Positions 16,489 through 24,523 of a stretch of DNA of 49,104 nt are shown here, in pieces. Numbering within the stretch: position 1 is the stretch's first letter; every line of letters starts with the position of its first letter. This stretch comes from Planctomycetota bacterium. Its GTDB lineage: Bacteria; Planctomycetota; Brocadiia; Brocadiales; Brocadiaceae. Where the stretch lies: assembly GCA_016873155.1 (NCBI GenBank), contig VGXX01000004.1, positions 1 through 49,104 on the forward strand. Direction: 5' to 3'. Made by a program: the position numbers and the translations under genes. A model generated the notes under the pieces. It saw nothing but the letters and a program-made list of their open reading frames with translations, had not been told where the DNA came from and did no database searches.

Positions 16489-18120
16489 ATGAAGACTCAC
16501 TCGCAAAAACATTTGTATACAAGATACGTTTTCATTGAATTTCTTCTCCTGACAATCTTTTTATACAATTCCGCTTTTGCAAATCAGTTTTTAGGTATCG
16601 TCCTTGATCCAAAAGGACAGCCGATTGACGAAGCAGTTGTCCGGCTTCAGGGATCACGCATTTCGACTCTTACCGATCAAAAGGGACTATTTACCATAAA
16701 TATTGATAACACTGTCAGGTCGAGATATATTACTGCCTGGAAGGCGGGATTTTACAATAGCGGTCAACCTTTTTCAAAGAAAGTCAAAGAATATAGTATT
16801 ATATTAAAACCTGTCTCTTCGATTGATAATGAAAAATATTCATGGATATCCTCTTCGCATAATCGATCTATAATAACAGAAGATAAAACGGAAGAAGAAA
16901 AAGCCTGCCAATTTTGTCATCCAATGATTGTTGAAGAGTGGGAAAATAGTGCTCATTCAACTTCAGCAAAAAATCCGTTATTTTTATCCTTTTTTAATGG
17001 AACGAACCAAAATAATCGAAAAAAAGTTGGACCTGGCTATAGGCTGGATTTTCCCAATTCTCAAGGAAATTGTGCTGCCTGTCATGTGCCGGCCTTGGCC
17101 TTAGATAATCCATTTAATTCCGATCCCAATAAAGCACAAGGTGCAGCAAAGGAAGGTGTTTTTTGTGACTTTTGTCATAAGATTGTTAATACCAGTATAG
17201 ACCGCACTGGAGGTTACCCAGGGATTCTATCCATTCAATTTCAGAGACAGGCAGAAGGCCGTCAGATTTTTTTCGGTCCCTATGACGATTCTTTTCCAGG
17301 GGATAATAGTTACCATCCTTTATACAAAGATAGTCGTTATTGCGCTCCCTGTCACAATGGGAGATTCTGGGATGTATTGGCATATTCTGAATTCCGGGAA
17401 TGGGCTGAAAGTCCTTATGCCAAAAAGGGCATCCAGTGCCAGGATTGCCACATGAAGCCAACGGGCAGAATGTCTCGCTTTGCCCTGCAAAGAGACGGTG
17501 GAATTTTACGCAATCCGTTAACGATTCCTTCTCATATAAATTATGGCGTCAGGAACGTCTCATTCATGAGCGATGCAATTGAGCTTGATACTCAAGCTAC
17601 TTTGAAAGATAATATATTAACGGTATCCGTAATCCTGAGAAACGTCAAAGCCGGACATCATTACCCCACAGGAAGTCCAATGCGCAACATGATCTTGCTT
17701 GTGGATGCAGTTGATAAAAAGGGCAAACCGTTATCCATTGTCACAGGTGAAAGAGTACCCGTATGGGGTGGAATTGGGGCTAGAGAAGATGGAAACTATG
17801 CAGGGTTGCCTGGAAAGGGGTTTGCTAAGGTACTCAAAGATTTGGCGCTCTATCCTGATGGACAAATGAGACGCCGTTTCCTAAAAGAATATCCAGCGCC
17901 ACACTGGCGTCCCACTCTTGTAGAGTCTGATAACAGAATACCTGCTCATGGGTTTGATACTTCAGACTATCAATTTTTTGTCCCTGAGACTCTCTCCGGA
18001 CATATCAGTGTGACGGCCAGATTAATATATCGCCGGGCATATAAAAAATGGCTGGATGAAAAAGACTTGAAAATGAGCGATATGGAAATTATTCGGAAAC
18101 GACTAATAGTCAGGAGGTAA
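16489..18120 (+). CDS. Exported five-haem cytochrome c with N-terminal carboxypeptidase-regulatory-like domain
   Basis: A signal peptide (residues about 1-32, ending SAFA-NQ) is followed by a small beta-sandwich domain (about 34-108: GIVLDPKGQPIDEAVVRLQG, GLFTINIDN) of the carboxypeptidase-regulatory-like type. Five CXXCH haem-binding motifs then occur at about residues 140 (CQFCH), 195 (CAACH), 226 (CDFCH), 285 (CAPCH) and 317 (CQDCH). The arrangement resembles cytochrome c554-type multihaem proteins. The C-terminal 200 residues carry no haem motif; HHYPTGSPMRNMILLVDAVD looks like a second beta-rich domain with possible histidine ligands. The product should act outside the cytoplasmic membrane in electron transfer, but its redox partner is unknown. 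The next gene's ribosome-binding site overlaps its stop codon. Confidence 0.88.
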   Translation: MKTHSQKHLYTRYVFIEFLLLTIFLYNSAFANQFLGIVLDPKGQPIDEAVVRLQGSRISTLTDQKGLFTINIDNTVRSRYITAWKAGFYNSGQPFSKKVKEYSIILKPVSSIDNEKYSWISSSHNRSIITEDKTEEEKACQFCHPMIVEEWENSAHSTSAKNPLFLSFFNGTNQNNRKKVGPGYRLDFPNSQGNCAACHVPALALDNPFNSDPNKAQGAAKEGVFCDFCHKIVNTSIDRTGGYPGILSIQFQRQAEGRQIFFGPYDDSFPGDNSYHPLYKDSRYCAPCHNGRFWDVLAYSEFREWAESPYAKKGIQCQDCHMKPTGRMSRFALQRDGGILRNPLTIPSHINYGVRNVSFMSDAIELDTQATLKDNILTVSVILRNVKAGHHYPTGSPMRNMILLVDAVDKKGKPLSIVTGERVPVWGGIGAREDGNYAGLPGKGFAKVLKDLALYPDGQMRRRFLKEYPAPHWRPTLVESDNRIPAHGFDTSDYQFFVPETLSGHISVTARLIYRRAYKKWLDEKDLKMSDMEIIRKRLIVRR

Positions 18121-18125
18121 TTTCG

Positions 18126-20717
18126 TTGAATCTGACAATTTTCTTTACCCGTGGAAAGAGTAAACCACGACTTTTTTTGTTCCTCATTATTACTTCGTTC
18201 CTATTTTCCCATTCCATAAGCCTGGCCCAGATATCTGAAACAAAATGGGTAAGCACTGGCGGACCCTTGGGAGGATTGGGATACGATGTGCGTATTCACC
18301 CTACGAATAAGAATATCATGTTTGTTACAGACAATGACGCAGGGGTAGCCAGGAGCGATAACGCTGGAGGAACCTGGTATCAAACCAACTCCGGTATATC
18401 TGTAAAAAGCGGCCCTACGGGAGATGCTATCAATATCTTCAGTTTAACTATTAACCCAAATAACCCAGATACCATCTGGGCTGGAACGAATGGAGAAGGC
18501 AGTGAGTTTGGAATTTTCAAAAGCACAGATGGAGGAGATTCCTGGACAATGAAAACCGATGGGATTACCTTTGAAGATGCCGAGGGTTTGGTTTTCAGAG
18601 GTTTTACGATTCAGAAGGGAAATTCAAACATTGTGTATGCCCAGTCTGAGGTTGTAACGTCAGAACAGGGGCGAGAATTTGATATGGTAAAAGGCCGTGT
18701 TTATAAGACAACTGATGGGGGAGAATCCTGGCAACGTATCTGGGAAGGCGAAAACCTTGCCAGATATCTCATCATAGACCCTGCCAATTCAGAAGTCCTT
18801 TATGTGTCTACTGGTATTTTCGACCGCGAGGCATACAACTCAGATTGTAAAAATAACTCATCCGGTGGCGTTGGCGTTTTAAAAAGCACAGATGACGGAG
18901 AAACGTGGTCTTCCATAAATAATGGACTTACTGATCTCTATGTCGGGAGCTTGAGGATTCACCCGTCAAATTCGAAGATTCTCTTCGCTGCAACAGGAAA
19001 CAACGCATGTTCCGGACAATACGAGGGTAACATTATCAGCGGACTGTTCAGGACAGTAAATGGAGGTTTATCCTGGACGAAAGTCATTGACGGAGCAATC
19101 TTGACTACGGTGAACTTTAGTCCTTCCAACCCGGATATTGTTTATGCCGGAGGCGCTTCCGCCTTCTATCGCAGCGAAGACGGCGGACTAACCTGGAGTA
19201 GGTTTGACAGAGGGGAAGTTTGGGGTCCGCCGGGAATCAGGGCAGGAGTTCCGATTGATGTAACCGTTGATCCTGATAATCCCTATCTTTTATACGCAAA
19301 CAATTACGGCGGAGGTGTTTTTCGTTCAACGGATGGCGCAGAGACATGGGAAGACTGGAGCAAGGGTTACTCAGGGGCGGAAATCCACAAGGTTTGCATT
19401 CCCGCCGGTAATACATCAACTGTTTATGCAATTGGTCGCAGCGGACCTTTTGTGAGTTATGATTATGGGAATACTTGGAAAGGTATTGCCAATGGTGATG
19501 CAAAAAGTTACCCCGAATGGTATTCGGTTACCGTCCATCCAACCAATTCCAATATTATTTTGATTGCCGATGAACATCAAGGTGTTATTTTTCGTAGCAC
19601 CGATGAAGGAAATGATTTTAGAGAAGTATTCAGGCATTCCGGGGCAGATGCGAGCAACCCGGATCAACGACAGGGATTCAAAACTCTGGTTTTTTCTTCT
19701 TCTAACCCGAATGTCGTCTATGCAGGTTTGGCAAGAGACCGAAATAATATCCTTTCTTCTTCCCCTCACGGAACGGTTATTTGTAAATCCACCGACTCCG
19801 GTGTAACCTTTTCTGAGATGACGTCTGATATAGATGGTTATAATGTGAACGAATTAATTGTTGACCCAAGTAACTCGAATATCGTTTATGCGGCAACATC
19901 GAATGGTGTTTACAAAAGCGCTGATGGGGCAAAAAGCTATACCCACTTTGAGAGTCTTGGGAACCTGAATATTGAAGCCCTGTCTGTTGATTTTCAACAA
20001 ACAAATTATCTAATCGCCGGCGAGATAGAGAACGGTATCTGGATAAGTAAGGATGACGGAACAACCTGGACGGGTCCGCATAACAGCGGCTTCAATTCCT
20101 CCAATCCTTATATCACTGCGATTATTTTTGACCCTGATAACCACGATACTATTTATGCGAGCGATCTATATTCCGGTATTTACCAATCGACGGACAAGGG
20201 GAATACCTGGTCACCATTCCCTGATTCGGAAATGTCGGGGTTAACTGTCAGGGCTGTCAAAGATGTCGTAATGAATAAAGAAGTAATTTACGGAGCAACA
20301 CAGGGTGGAGGGGTATTTCGATATGCAGAAAAAGAGTTAGAAATTGCGCCTACCCCTACCCCAACTCCAAACAATACACCTACACTAAGCCCAACACCAA
20401 CAGTTACCTCAACCTCCTCCGTACCAACTCCAACGCCCACACAGGAACCAATCGAAGCGGGGAAGATATATGGTTCTGTGAAAGATGTCAAAGGTGCTCC
20501 CGTCACATCGGTAAGACTAACGCTCAAAGGGAAAAAAACAAAGATAGGAAATAACACCAACTCCGATGAGAAAGGGTACTTTGAATTCGCAGATTTAAAG
20601 GCGGATACATATACGATCATCGCAAAGAAAAAAGGTTACAAGAAATTCAGAGTGAAGGTTAAAATCAGCGAAAAAGAAAAGAAAGAAATTGTGATAGAGA
20701 TGAAGAAAAGCCGGTAA
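18126..20717 (+). CDS. Exported Asp-box (BNR/sortilin-like) propeller protein with C-terminal regulatory-like domain
   Basis: Translation starts at a TTG (18126), set by a perfect AGGAGG (18112-18117) eight bases upstream that overlaps the preceding cytochrome's stop. A signal peptide (about 1-36) leads into some 13 repeats of the Asp-box type, such as KSTDGGDSW, KTTDGGESW, RSEDGGLTW and QSTDKGNTW, spanning about residues 70-725. This is enough for two seven-blade propellers. A Pro/Thr-rich linker (about 745-780) precedes a carboxypeptidase-regulatory-like domain (about 784-860: GKIYGSVKDVKGAPVTSVRLTLKG, GYFEFADLKADTYTI). The protein probably binds glycans, proteins or surfaces outside the cell. 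Coupling to the cytochrome suggests a joint complex. No peptidase or sialidase active site is evident. Confidence 0.85.
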   Translation: MNLTIFFTRGKSKPRLFLFLIITSFLFSHSISLAQISETKWVSTGGPLGGLGYDVRIHPTNKNIMFVTDNDAGVARSDNAGGTWYQTNSGISVKSGPTGDAINIFSLTINPNNPDTIWAGTNGEGSEFGIFKSTDGGDSWTMKTDGITFEDAEGLVFRGFTIQKGNSNIVYAQSEVVTSEQGREFDMVKGRVYKTTDGGESWQRIWEGENLARYLIIDPANSEVLYVSTGIFDREAYNSDCKNNSSGGVGVLKSTDDGETWSSINNGLTDLYVGSLRIHPSNSKILFAATGNNACSGQYEGNIISGLFRTVNGGLSWTKVIDGAILTTVNFSPSNPDIVYAGGASAFYRSEDGGLTWSRFDRGEVWGPPGIRAGVPIDVTVDPDNPYLLYANNYGGGVFRSTDGAETWEDWSKGYSGAEIHKVCIPAGNTSTVYAIGRSGPFVSYDYGNTWKGIANGDAKSYPEWYSVTVHPTNSNIILIADEHQGVIFRSTDEGNDFREVFRHSGADASNPDQRQGFKTLVFSSSNPNVVYAGLARDRNNILSSSPHGTVICKSTDSGVTFSEMTSDIDGYNVNELIVDPSNSNIVYAATSNGVYKSADGAKSYTHFESLGNLNIEALSVDFQQTNYLIAGEIENGIWISKDDGTTWTGPHNSGFNSSNPYITAIIFDPDNHDTIYASDLYSGIYQSTDKGNTWSPFPDSEMSGLTVRAVKDVVMNKEVIYGATQGGGVFRYAEKELEIAPTPTPTPNNTPTLSPTPTVTSTSSVPTPTPTQEPIEAGKIYGSVKDVKGAPVTSVRLTLKGKKTKIGNNTNSDEKGYFEFADLKADTYTIIAKKKGYKKFRVKVKISEKEKKEIVIEMKKSR

Positions 20718-20755
20718 AACAAGGAATATTGGAGAGAACATAAATCAGGGATACG

Positions 20756-21409
20756 ATGCGTGTGTTCAAAGATAGAAAGGAAGCTGGGTGGCTTCTTGCC
20801 CAGAAACTTTCAGGATACAAAGACGTTAATGGTATAGTGCTTGGCATCCCATCGGGTGGAGTTCCTGTTGCCGCCGAGATAGCAAAAGCGCTTGGACTCC
20901 CTCTCGACGTAATCATCGTGAGAAAAATTCAGTTACCCGATAGCACGGAGGCAGGATTTGGCGCAGTCGGACCCGATGGTGAGGTGTCTTTGAATACGAA
21001 CCTTGTCAGTCAACTCCATCTTACAGAGGAAGAGGTCAAAAAACAAATACAGATAACGGTGGATACAATCAAAAGGCGCAACGAGCTTTTCCGGAAAGGA
21101 CGGCAATTCCCTCTGCTTAAAGATAAGGTTGTTATTATTGTGGACGACGGGTTGGCTTCCGGATACACAATGCTCTCTGCCGTAGTTTTCATAAAAAGAC
21201 ATAAACCGGAAAAGGTTGTTGTTGCCGTTCCAACAGCGCCGAAAGGAACGGTTGATTTGATCCTGCCACGTGTTGACGAGCTTGTCTGTCTCAACGTGAG
21301 AAGCGGATTTACCTTTGCCGTGGCTGATGCATATGAGAAGTGGTATGACCTTGAGGATGAAGAGGTAATTTCGATCCTGAGAAATTTTCCACATTGGGTG
21401 AGGTTTTGA
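20756..21409 (+). CDS. Phosphoribosyltransferase-family protein
   Basis: The 217-aa protein has the type I phosphoribosyltransferase fold. The PRPP-binding loop is VVIIVDDGLASGYTM (near residues 125-139), with serine where most members have threonine. Upstream are the pyrophosphate-loop-like GIPSGGVPVAAEIA and DVIIVRKI. Stand-alone enzymes of this type are often annotated as putative phosphoribosyltransferases and lie next to hydrolases; their substrates are unknown. It follows the propeller gene by 38 bases in the same direction and faces the reverse HAD gene. It is not close enough to apt, hpt or pyrE to name. Confidence 0.8.
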   Translation: MRVFKDRKEAGWLLAQKLSGYKDVNGIVLGIPSGGVPVAAEIAKALGLPLDVIIVRKIQLPDSTEAGFGAVGPDGEVSLNTNLVSQLHLTEEEVKKQIQITVDTIKRRNELFRKGRQFPLLKDKVVIIVDDGLASGYTMLSAVVFIKRHKPEKVVVAVPTAPKGTVDLILPRVDELVCLNVRSGFTFAVADAYEKWYDLEDEEVISILRNFPHWVRF

Positions 21410-21426
21410 TGTCCTGCCCGGTTGTT

Positions 21427-22131
21427 TTATGGAGGAACAGATGGTTTGAAATTCCTATGCGTCAAATTCAGGAGATTCAGAATTTCCTGGGGCCTTTTGA
21501 TCAGCGCCTGAGCGCCATTTTCCAGCAACTCCTTTCCCGTCCGAAAACCCCAGAGCGCTCCCACCGGGTACATACCGGCTGCTACGGCAGTCTTCATGTC
21601 AATAGCAGTATCCCCAAGGTAAATGAAATGCGAAGGAATAACATTCAGACATCTGGCTATTTCCAGCGCGCCTTTCGGGTCTGGTTTCAAAGGCATTAAG
21701 TTGCTTTGGCCAAGAACCATATCAAAGTTCCACTTCGGAAGAAATTCGGTTATACACCGTTTTGTAAATTCGTCGGGTTTATTGGAGAGAACCGCCATTT
21801 TCATGCCGTGTGTTACCAGTGCATCAAGCATCTCTGCCACGCCATCGTAAGGTCTTGTTTTGACGTTCCAGCCTTTGCCGTATTCTTCCCGAAATGTCTG
21901 AACACAGACACCGACCGTGTCATCGTCTCGCTTATTTTCAGGGAGCGCTCGGTTCATAAGTGTAACAACCCCGTCACCCACGAAATAACGGTAGGTGTCC
22001 ATTGTGTGAGTGGGAAAGCTGTATTTTCCGAGTACACGATTCGCCGCAGTGCCCAGATCCTCAAGCGTATCGAGCAGTGTGCCGTCAAGATCAAAAAGAA
22101 TTGCTTTGAAGTGCATGAAGAAATCCTTCAA
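21427..22131 (-). CDS. HAD-family phosphatase, phosphoglycolate phosphatase-like
   Basis: HAD hydrolases of this group remove phosphate from small metabolites such as 2-phosphoglycolate. All motifs are present: I, LFDLDGTLLDT with the nucleophilic aspartate (residues about 12-22); II, AVLSNKP (near 113-119); III, LKPDPKGALEIA with the lysine (near 150-161); IV, FIYLGDTAIDMKTAVAAGM (near 170-188). The cap domain after motif I is the small helical type of Gph. Length 234 aa is normal. The gene faces the phosphoribosyltransferase, 17 bases apart. The substrate is inferred from similarity only. Confidence 0.85.
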   Translation of the reverse strand: MKDFFMHFKAILFDLDGTLLDTLEDLGTAANRVLGKYSFPTHTMDTYRYFVGDGVVTLMNRALPENKRDDDTVGVCVQTFREEYGKGWNVKTRPYDGVAEMLDALVTHGMKMAVLSNKPDEFTKRCITEFLPKWNFDMVLGQSNLMPLKPDPKGALEIARCLNVIPSHFIYLGDTAIDMKTAVAAGMYPVGALWGFRTGKELLENGAQALIKRPQEILNLLNLTHRNFKPSVPP

Positions 22132-22138
22132 TTAAAAA

Positions 22139-22193
22139 AGTGCCGAGTTGCGAGTGGCGTGTGACGGGAGAAACGTCACACGTCACGTGTCAC
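22139..22193. repeat. GTGACGA-type palindromic element, copy 1
   Basis: Left-arm words GTGCCGA, GTTGCGA, GTGGCGT, GTGACGG face right-arm words CGTCACA, CGTCACG, TGTCAC. CGTGTGACG (22158-22166) and CGTCACACG (22174-22182) are exact inverse complements around a 7-base loop. The element sits between the divergent HAD and nitroreductase genes. Confidence 0.75.
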
Positions 22194-22227
22194 TAAACAG
22201 TTACCGGTATTTGTAATTTATGATAAT

Positions 22228-22250
22228 GGCAGAAAATCTTCTGCCCCTAC
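22228..22250. repeat. Small hairpin with core GAAAATCTTC
   Basis: GGCAGAAAATCTTCTGCC (22228-22245) is an inverted repeat of GGCAGA and TCTGCC around AAAATC..., overlapping CCCCTAC (22244-22250). It shares the core GAAAATCTTC and the CCCCTAC end with the element at 23161-23193, but its arms differ. Confidence 0.65.
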
Positions 22251-22293
22251 GAAACCACAATTTCCACTTGCGATTAAGAGATAGAGGATTACA

Positions 22294-23154
22294 ATGTATC
22301 ATTATCATAAAATTTTTAAAAATGATATGCAAATGTATTTAAACATACGGACGCTTTCTTTAGCAATAGCCGGTTTCGTGCTATTCACAGATTTCTTCGG
22401 GTTATCGGCCTATAGTAAAGATGCGGAGAAAGAATTAAGTCCCGGCGAGCGTTTCCACCACGAAACCTCTCTGACCTGGCGTGGTGTTATTGGAGATGTA
22501 TTTCGGAGTAAACCAAAGAAGCCTCCCCAATACAAGAACTACCCTGATGCGAAGATAATAAAACTCCCGAAACCTGCCTATCGTGGAATACCTCTTGAAG
22601 AAGCCATCGGGAAGCGACGTTCCTTCCGCAATTATTCAAGCAAGCCGCTTACCATGTCTCAATTATCCCAGTTACTATTTTCGGCACAGGGCATAACAGG
22701 CAAATTGTATGACCTGCCGCTCCGTACGGCGCCGTCAGCAGGCGCGCTTTACCCAATTGAGGTTTACGTAATCGCCAACGATGTGGAAGGTCTGCCTTGC
22801 GGCATTTACCATTATGCCGTGCTGAACCATTCACTGGAACTGGTAAAATCCGGTGACTTCAGCAAGGAGATTACCGCCGGTGGATTGGAGCAGGAGATGT
22901 TGGGTGACGCCGATGTTACCTTTGTATTATCGGCTATCTTTGACCGGGTTCGCCACAAATATGGCGAACGCGGATTTCGTTACGCATACATTGAGGCTGG
23001 GCATATCAGCCAGAATATTTATCTGCAGGCGGTTTCTCTGGGACTTGGCTCTGTAAGCGTAGGGGCATTCCTGGATGAAAAGATTAACGAACTCATCGGC
23101 GTTGATGGCCAAACTGAGGCCGTTCTTTACCTGCATGCGGTGGGAACATTGTAA
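22294..23154 (+). CDS. Exported SagB-type nitroreductase-family flavoprotein
   Basis: The C-terminal 200 residues form an FMN-dependent nitroreductase fold of the SagB/ThcOx-like group: RRSFRNYSSKPLTMSQLSQLLFSAQG (residues about 109-134), RTAPSAGALYPIEVYVIAN, GIYHYAVLNHSLELVKSG and a final GLGSVSVGAFLDEKINELIGVDGQTEAVLYLHAVG. The N-terminus has a hydrophobic stretch (about 16-40, ending LSAYS-KD) that looks like a signal peptide or anchor. No azole-peptide precursor or cyclodehydratase is nearby, so a thiazole/oxazole peptide role is unlikely. A stand-alone redox enzyme outside the cytoplasm is more likely, though FMN loading then needs Tat or folding outside. The next gene is a small membrane protein with two histidines. 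Confidence 0.8.
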   Translation: MYHYHKIFKNDMQMYLNIRTLSLAIAGFVLFTDFFGLSAYSKDAEKELSPGERFHHETSLTWRGVIGDVFRSKPKKPPQYKNYPDAKIIKLPKPAYRGIPLEEAIGKRRSFRNYSSKPLTMSQLSQLLFSAQGITGKLYDLPLRTAPSAGALYPIEVYVIANDVEGLPCGIYHYAVLNHSLELVKSGDFSKEITAGGLEQEMLGDADVTFVLSAIFDRVRHKYGERGFRYAYIEAGHISQNIYLQAVSLGLGSVSVGAFLDEKINELIGVDGQTEAVLYLHAVGTL

Positions 23155-23160
23155 ATAAAT

Positions 23161-23193
23161 GTAGGGGTTGAAAATCTTCAACACCTCCCCTAC
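23161..23193. repeat. GTAGGGG/CCCCTAC element with core GAAAATCTTC
   Basis: Outer arms GTAGGGG (23161-23167) and CCCCTAC (23187-23193) flank an inner palindrome TTGAAAATCTTCAA (23168-23181). It lies just after the nitroreductase stop and may act as its terminator or a transcript-end hairpin. Confidence 0.7.
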
Positions 23194-23330
23194 AAGCCGC
23201 TGTCAAATGCAGCTTAATTTAGACAACTAGAAAACTGTTGCGTTGCCCTTTATGGACGACAACCGCGCAGTTCATTTCTTTCTAACCTTTGTGGTTATGT
23301 ATATGCCGATTTTAATGTGGAATACCGGGA

Positions 23331-23552
23331 ATGAAGCGAGAGGATATTAATTACATAATCAGTATTGTGCTCATATTCTCCATTTCCCTTACGGGAATTG
23401 TGGGCTATATTCAGTCACGGCTTGAGCTTCGCAGGTTTGTACCGCACCGCTACTTTGCTTATGCCACGCTGATTCTTGCTGCCATCCATGTAATCCTGAA
23501 CTGGGGAAAGCTATGGCGCTACCTGCGCCGGAGGTTTAAAAGGAAAGAATGA
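23331..23552 (+). CDS. Small two-helix membrane protein, DUF4405-like
   Basis: The 73-aa product has two membrane helices (residues about 6-28 and 41-58) and a strongly basic C-terminus. H39 and H53 are placed like the haem-b ligands in DUF4405 and cytochrome b561-like proteins, the second in an AAIHVILNW context. I infer a quinone- or haem-linked electron carrier for the upstream exported nitroreductase. The last codon overlaps the deoC start (ATGA), although deoC has no obvious redox link. Confidence 0.7.
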   Translation: MKREDINYIISIVLIFSISLTGIVGYIQSRLELRRFVPHRYFAYATLILAAIHVILNWGKLWRYLRRRFKRKE

Positions 23553-24304
23553 TTCAAATATTAATTCAAAAGATTACGGAAGAAATCGATGCATTGGGGT
23601 TTGAATTCATGAAAACAGCGATTCGGAAGCCCATTGAGAGACCGAAACCTATCCAAAAATCCTTAGATTTAGCCCCTTTGATTGAACACACCGTATTAAA
23701 ACCGGAGGCAACGCGCAAGGACATAGTGAGACTGTGCGATGAGGCAAAAAAATTTCATTTTCGCGGGGTTTGTGTAAACCCTGTTTATGTGGAGGAAGCA
23801 AGACGGCGATTTGCAGGAACAGGCTGCATAGTTGTTACCGTTGTGGGATTCCCATTAGGGGCAAACGTGACGGCCACCAAGGTTGAGGAGACGAAACACG
23901 TTGTTGAACTGGGTGCGAACGAGGTGGATATGGTTATCCCTATTGGTGCATTGAAAGGCAGTGATTACAGGGCAGTCTATGAGGATATCCGTGCGGTTGT
24001 TGAAGTTGCCGGGGCAATTCCGGTAAAGGTGATTATCGAGACAGGGCTTTTAGAGGAAACGGAAAAGATCTCCGCATGTTTATTGTCCGAACGGGCCGGA
24101 GCTGCCTTTGTCAAAACCTCGACCGGTTTTTCATCTCGTGGTGCGGCAGTAGAAGATGTCAAATTAATGAAGGCAATTGTGGGGGACAGACTCGGCATAA
24201 AGGCCGCAGGCGGAATTCGAGATTTTCAGACTGCACGCGCACTGGTGGAGGCGGGGGCAACCCGGCTAGGCTGTTCGGCATCAATAGCAATTGTAACAGA
24301 ATAA
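23549..24304 (+). CDS. deoC: Deoxyribose-phosphate aldolase
   Basis: DeoC splits 2-deoxyribose-5-phosphate into glyceraldehyde-3-phosphate and acetaldehyde. The class I aldolase core is intact: LIEHTVLKPEAT (near residues 44-55), NEVDMVIPIGALKGSDY, the KVIIETGLL segment, and the Schiff-base lysine in FVKTSTGF (near 188-195), ending in GIKAAGGIRDFQTARALVEAGATRLGCSAS. The 251-aa product has a 40-residue N-terminal extension compared with the shortest family members. ATG at 23549 overlaps the preceding stop by 4 bases. Confidence 0.94.
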   Translation: MIQILIQKITEEIDALGFEFMKTAIRKPIERPKPIQKSLDLAPLIEHTVLKPEATRKDIVRLCDEAKKFHFRGVCVNPVYVEEARRRFAGTGCIVVTVVGFPLGANVTATKVEETKHVVELGANEVDMVIPIGALKGSDYRAVYEDIRAVVEVAGAIPVKVIIETGLLEETEKISACLLSERAGAAFVKTSTGFSSRGAAVEDVKLMKAIVGDRLGIKAAGGIRDFQTARALVEAGATRLGCSASIAIVTE

Positions 24305-24311
24305 GTATAAA

Positions 24312-24498
24312 GAGGTGACGGGTGGCGAGTGACGGAAAATATTGTTACCCTTTGCTGGTTCAGTCGTCCTCGATTGAACCGAAATGTTTTGGTTCAGGCT
24401 GCAAGTCCTGAACCAGCACGAGATATGTAGCGAGTGACGAATGACGTGTAGCAAGTGGCGGGAATGCCGTTTGCCATCCGTCACTCGCACTTGGCACT
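24312..24498. repeat. Nested palindromic element between deoC and lipoprotein gene
   Basis: Three layers of inverted sequence are seen. The outer arms GCGAGTGACGG (24325-24335) and CCGTCACTCGC (24478-24488) are of the GTGACGA type. Inside lie TGCTGGTTCAG (24353-24363) and CTGAACCAGCA (24408-24418), an exact 11-base inverse pair. Within those are two smaller hairpins: GGTTCAGTCG..CGATTGAACC around TCCT (24357-24380) and GGTTCAGG..CCTGAACC (24391-24414). Further GTGACGA-like words fill 24428-24462. The element lies between convergent genes. Confidence 0.75.
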
Positions 24499-24523
24499 TA
24501 TTATTTTGGTGTGGTATTTTCTG

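Noticed and set aside
22139-22193. CRISPR-like repeats in the GTGACGA elements
   Set aside because: The units are only about 7 bases long, imperfect, and arranged as inverted arms with no spacers. No cas genes are in the window.
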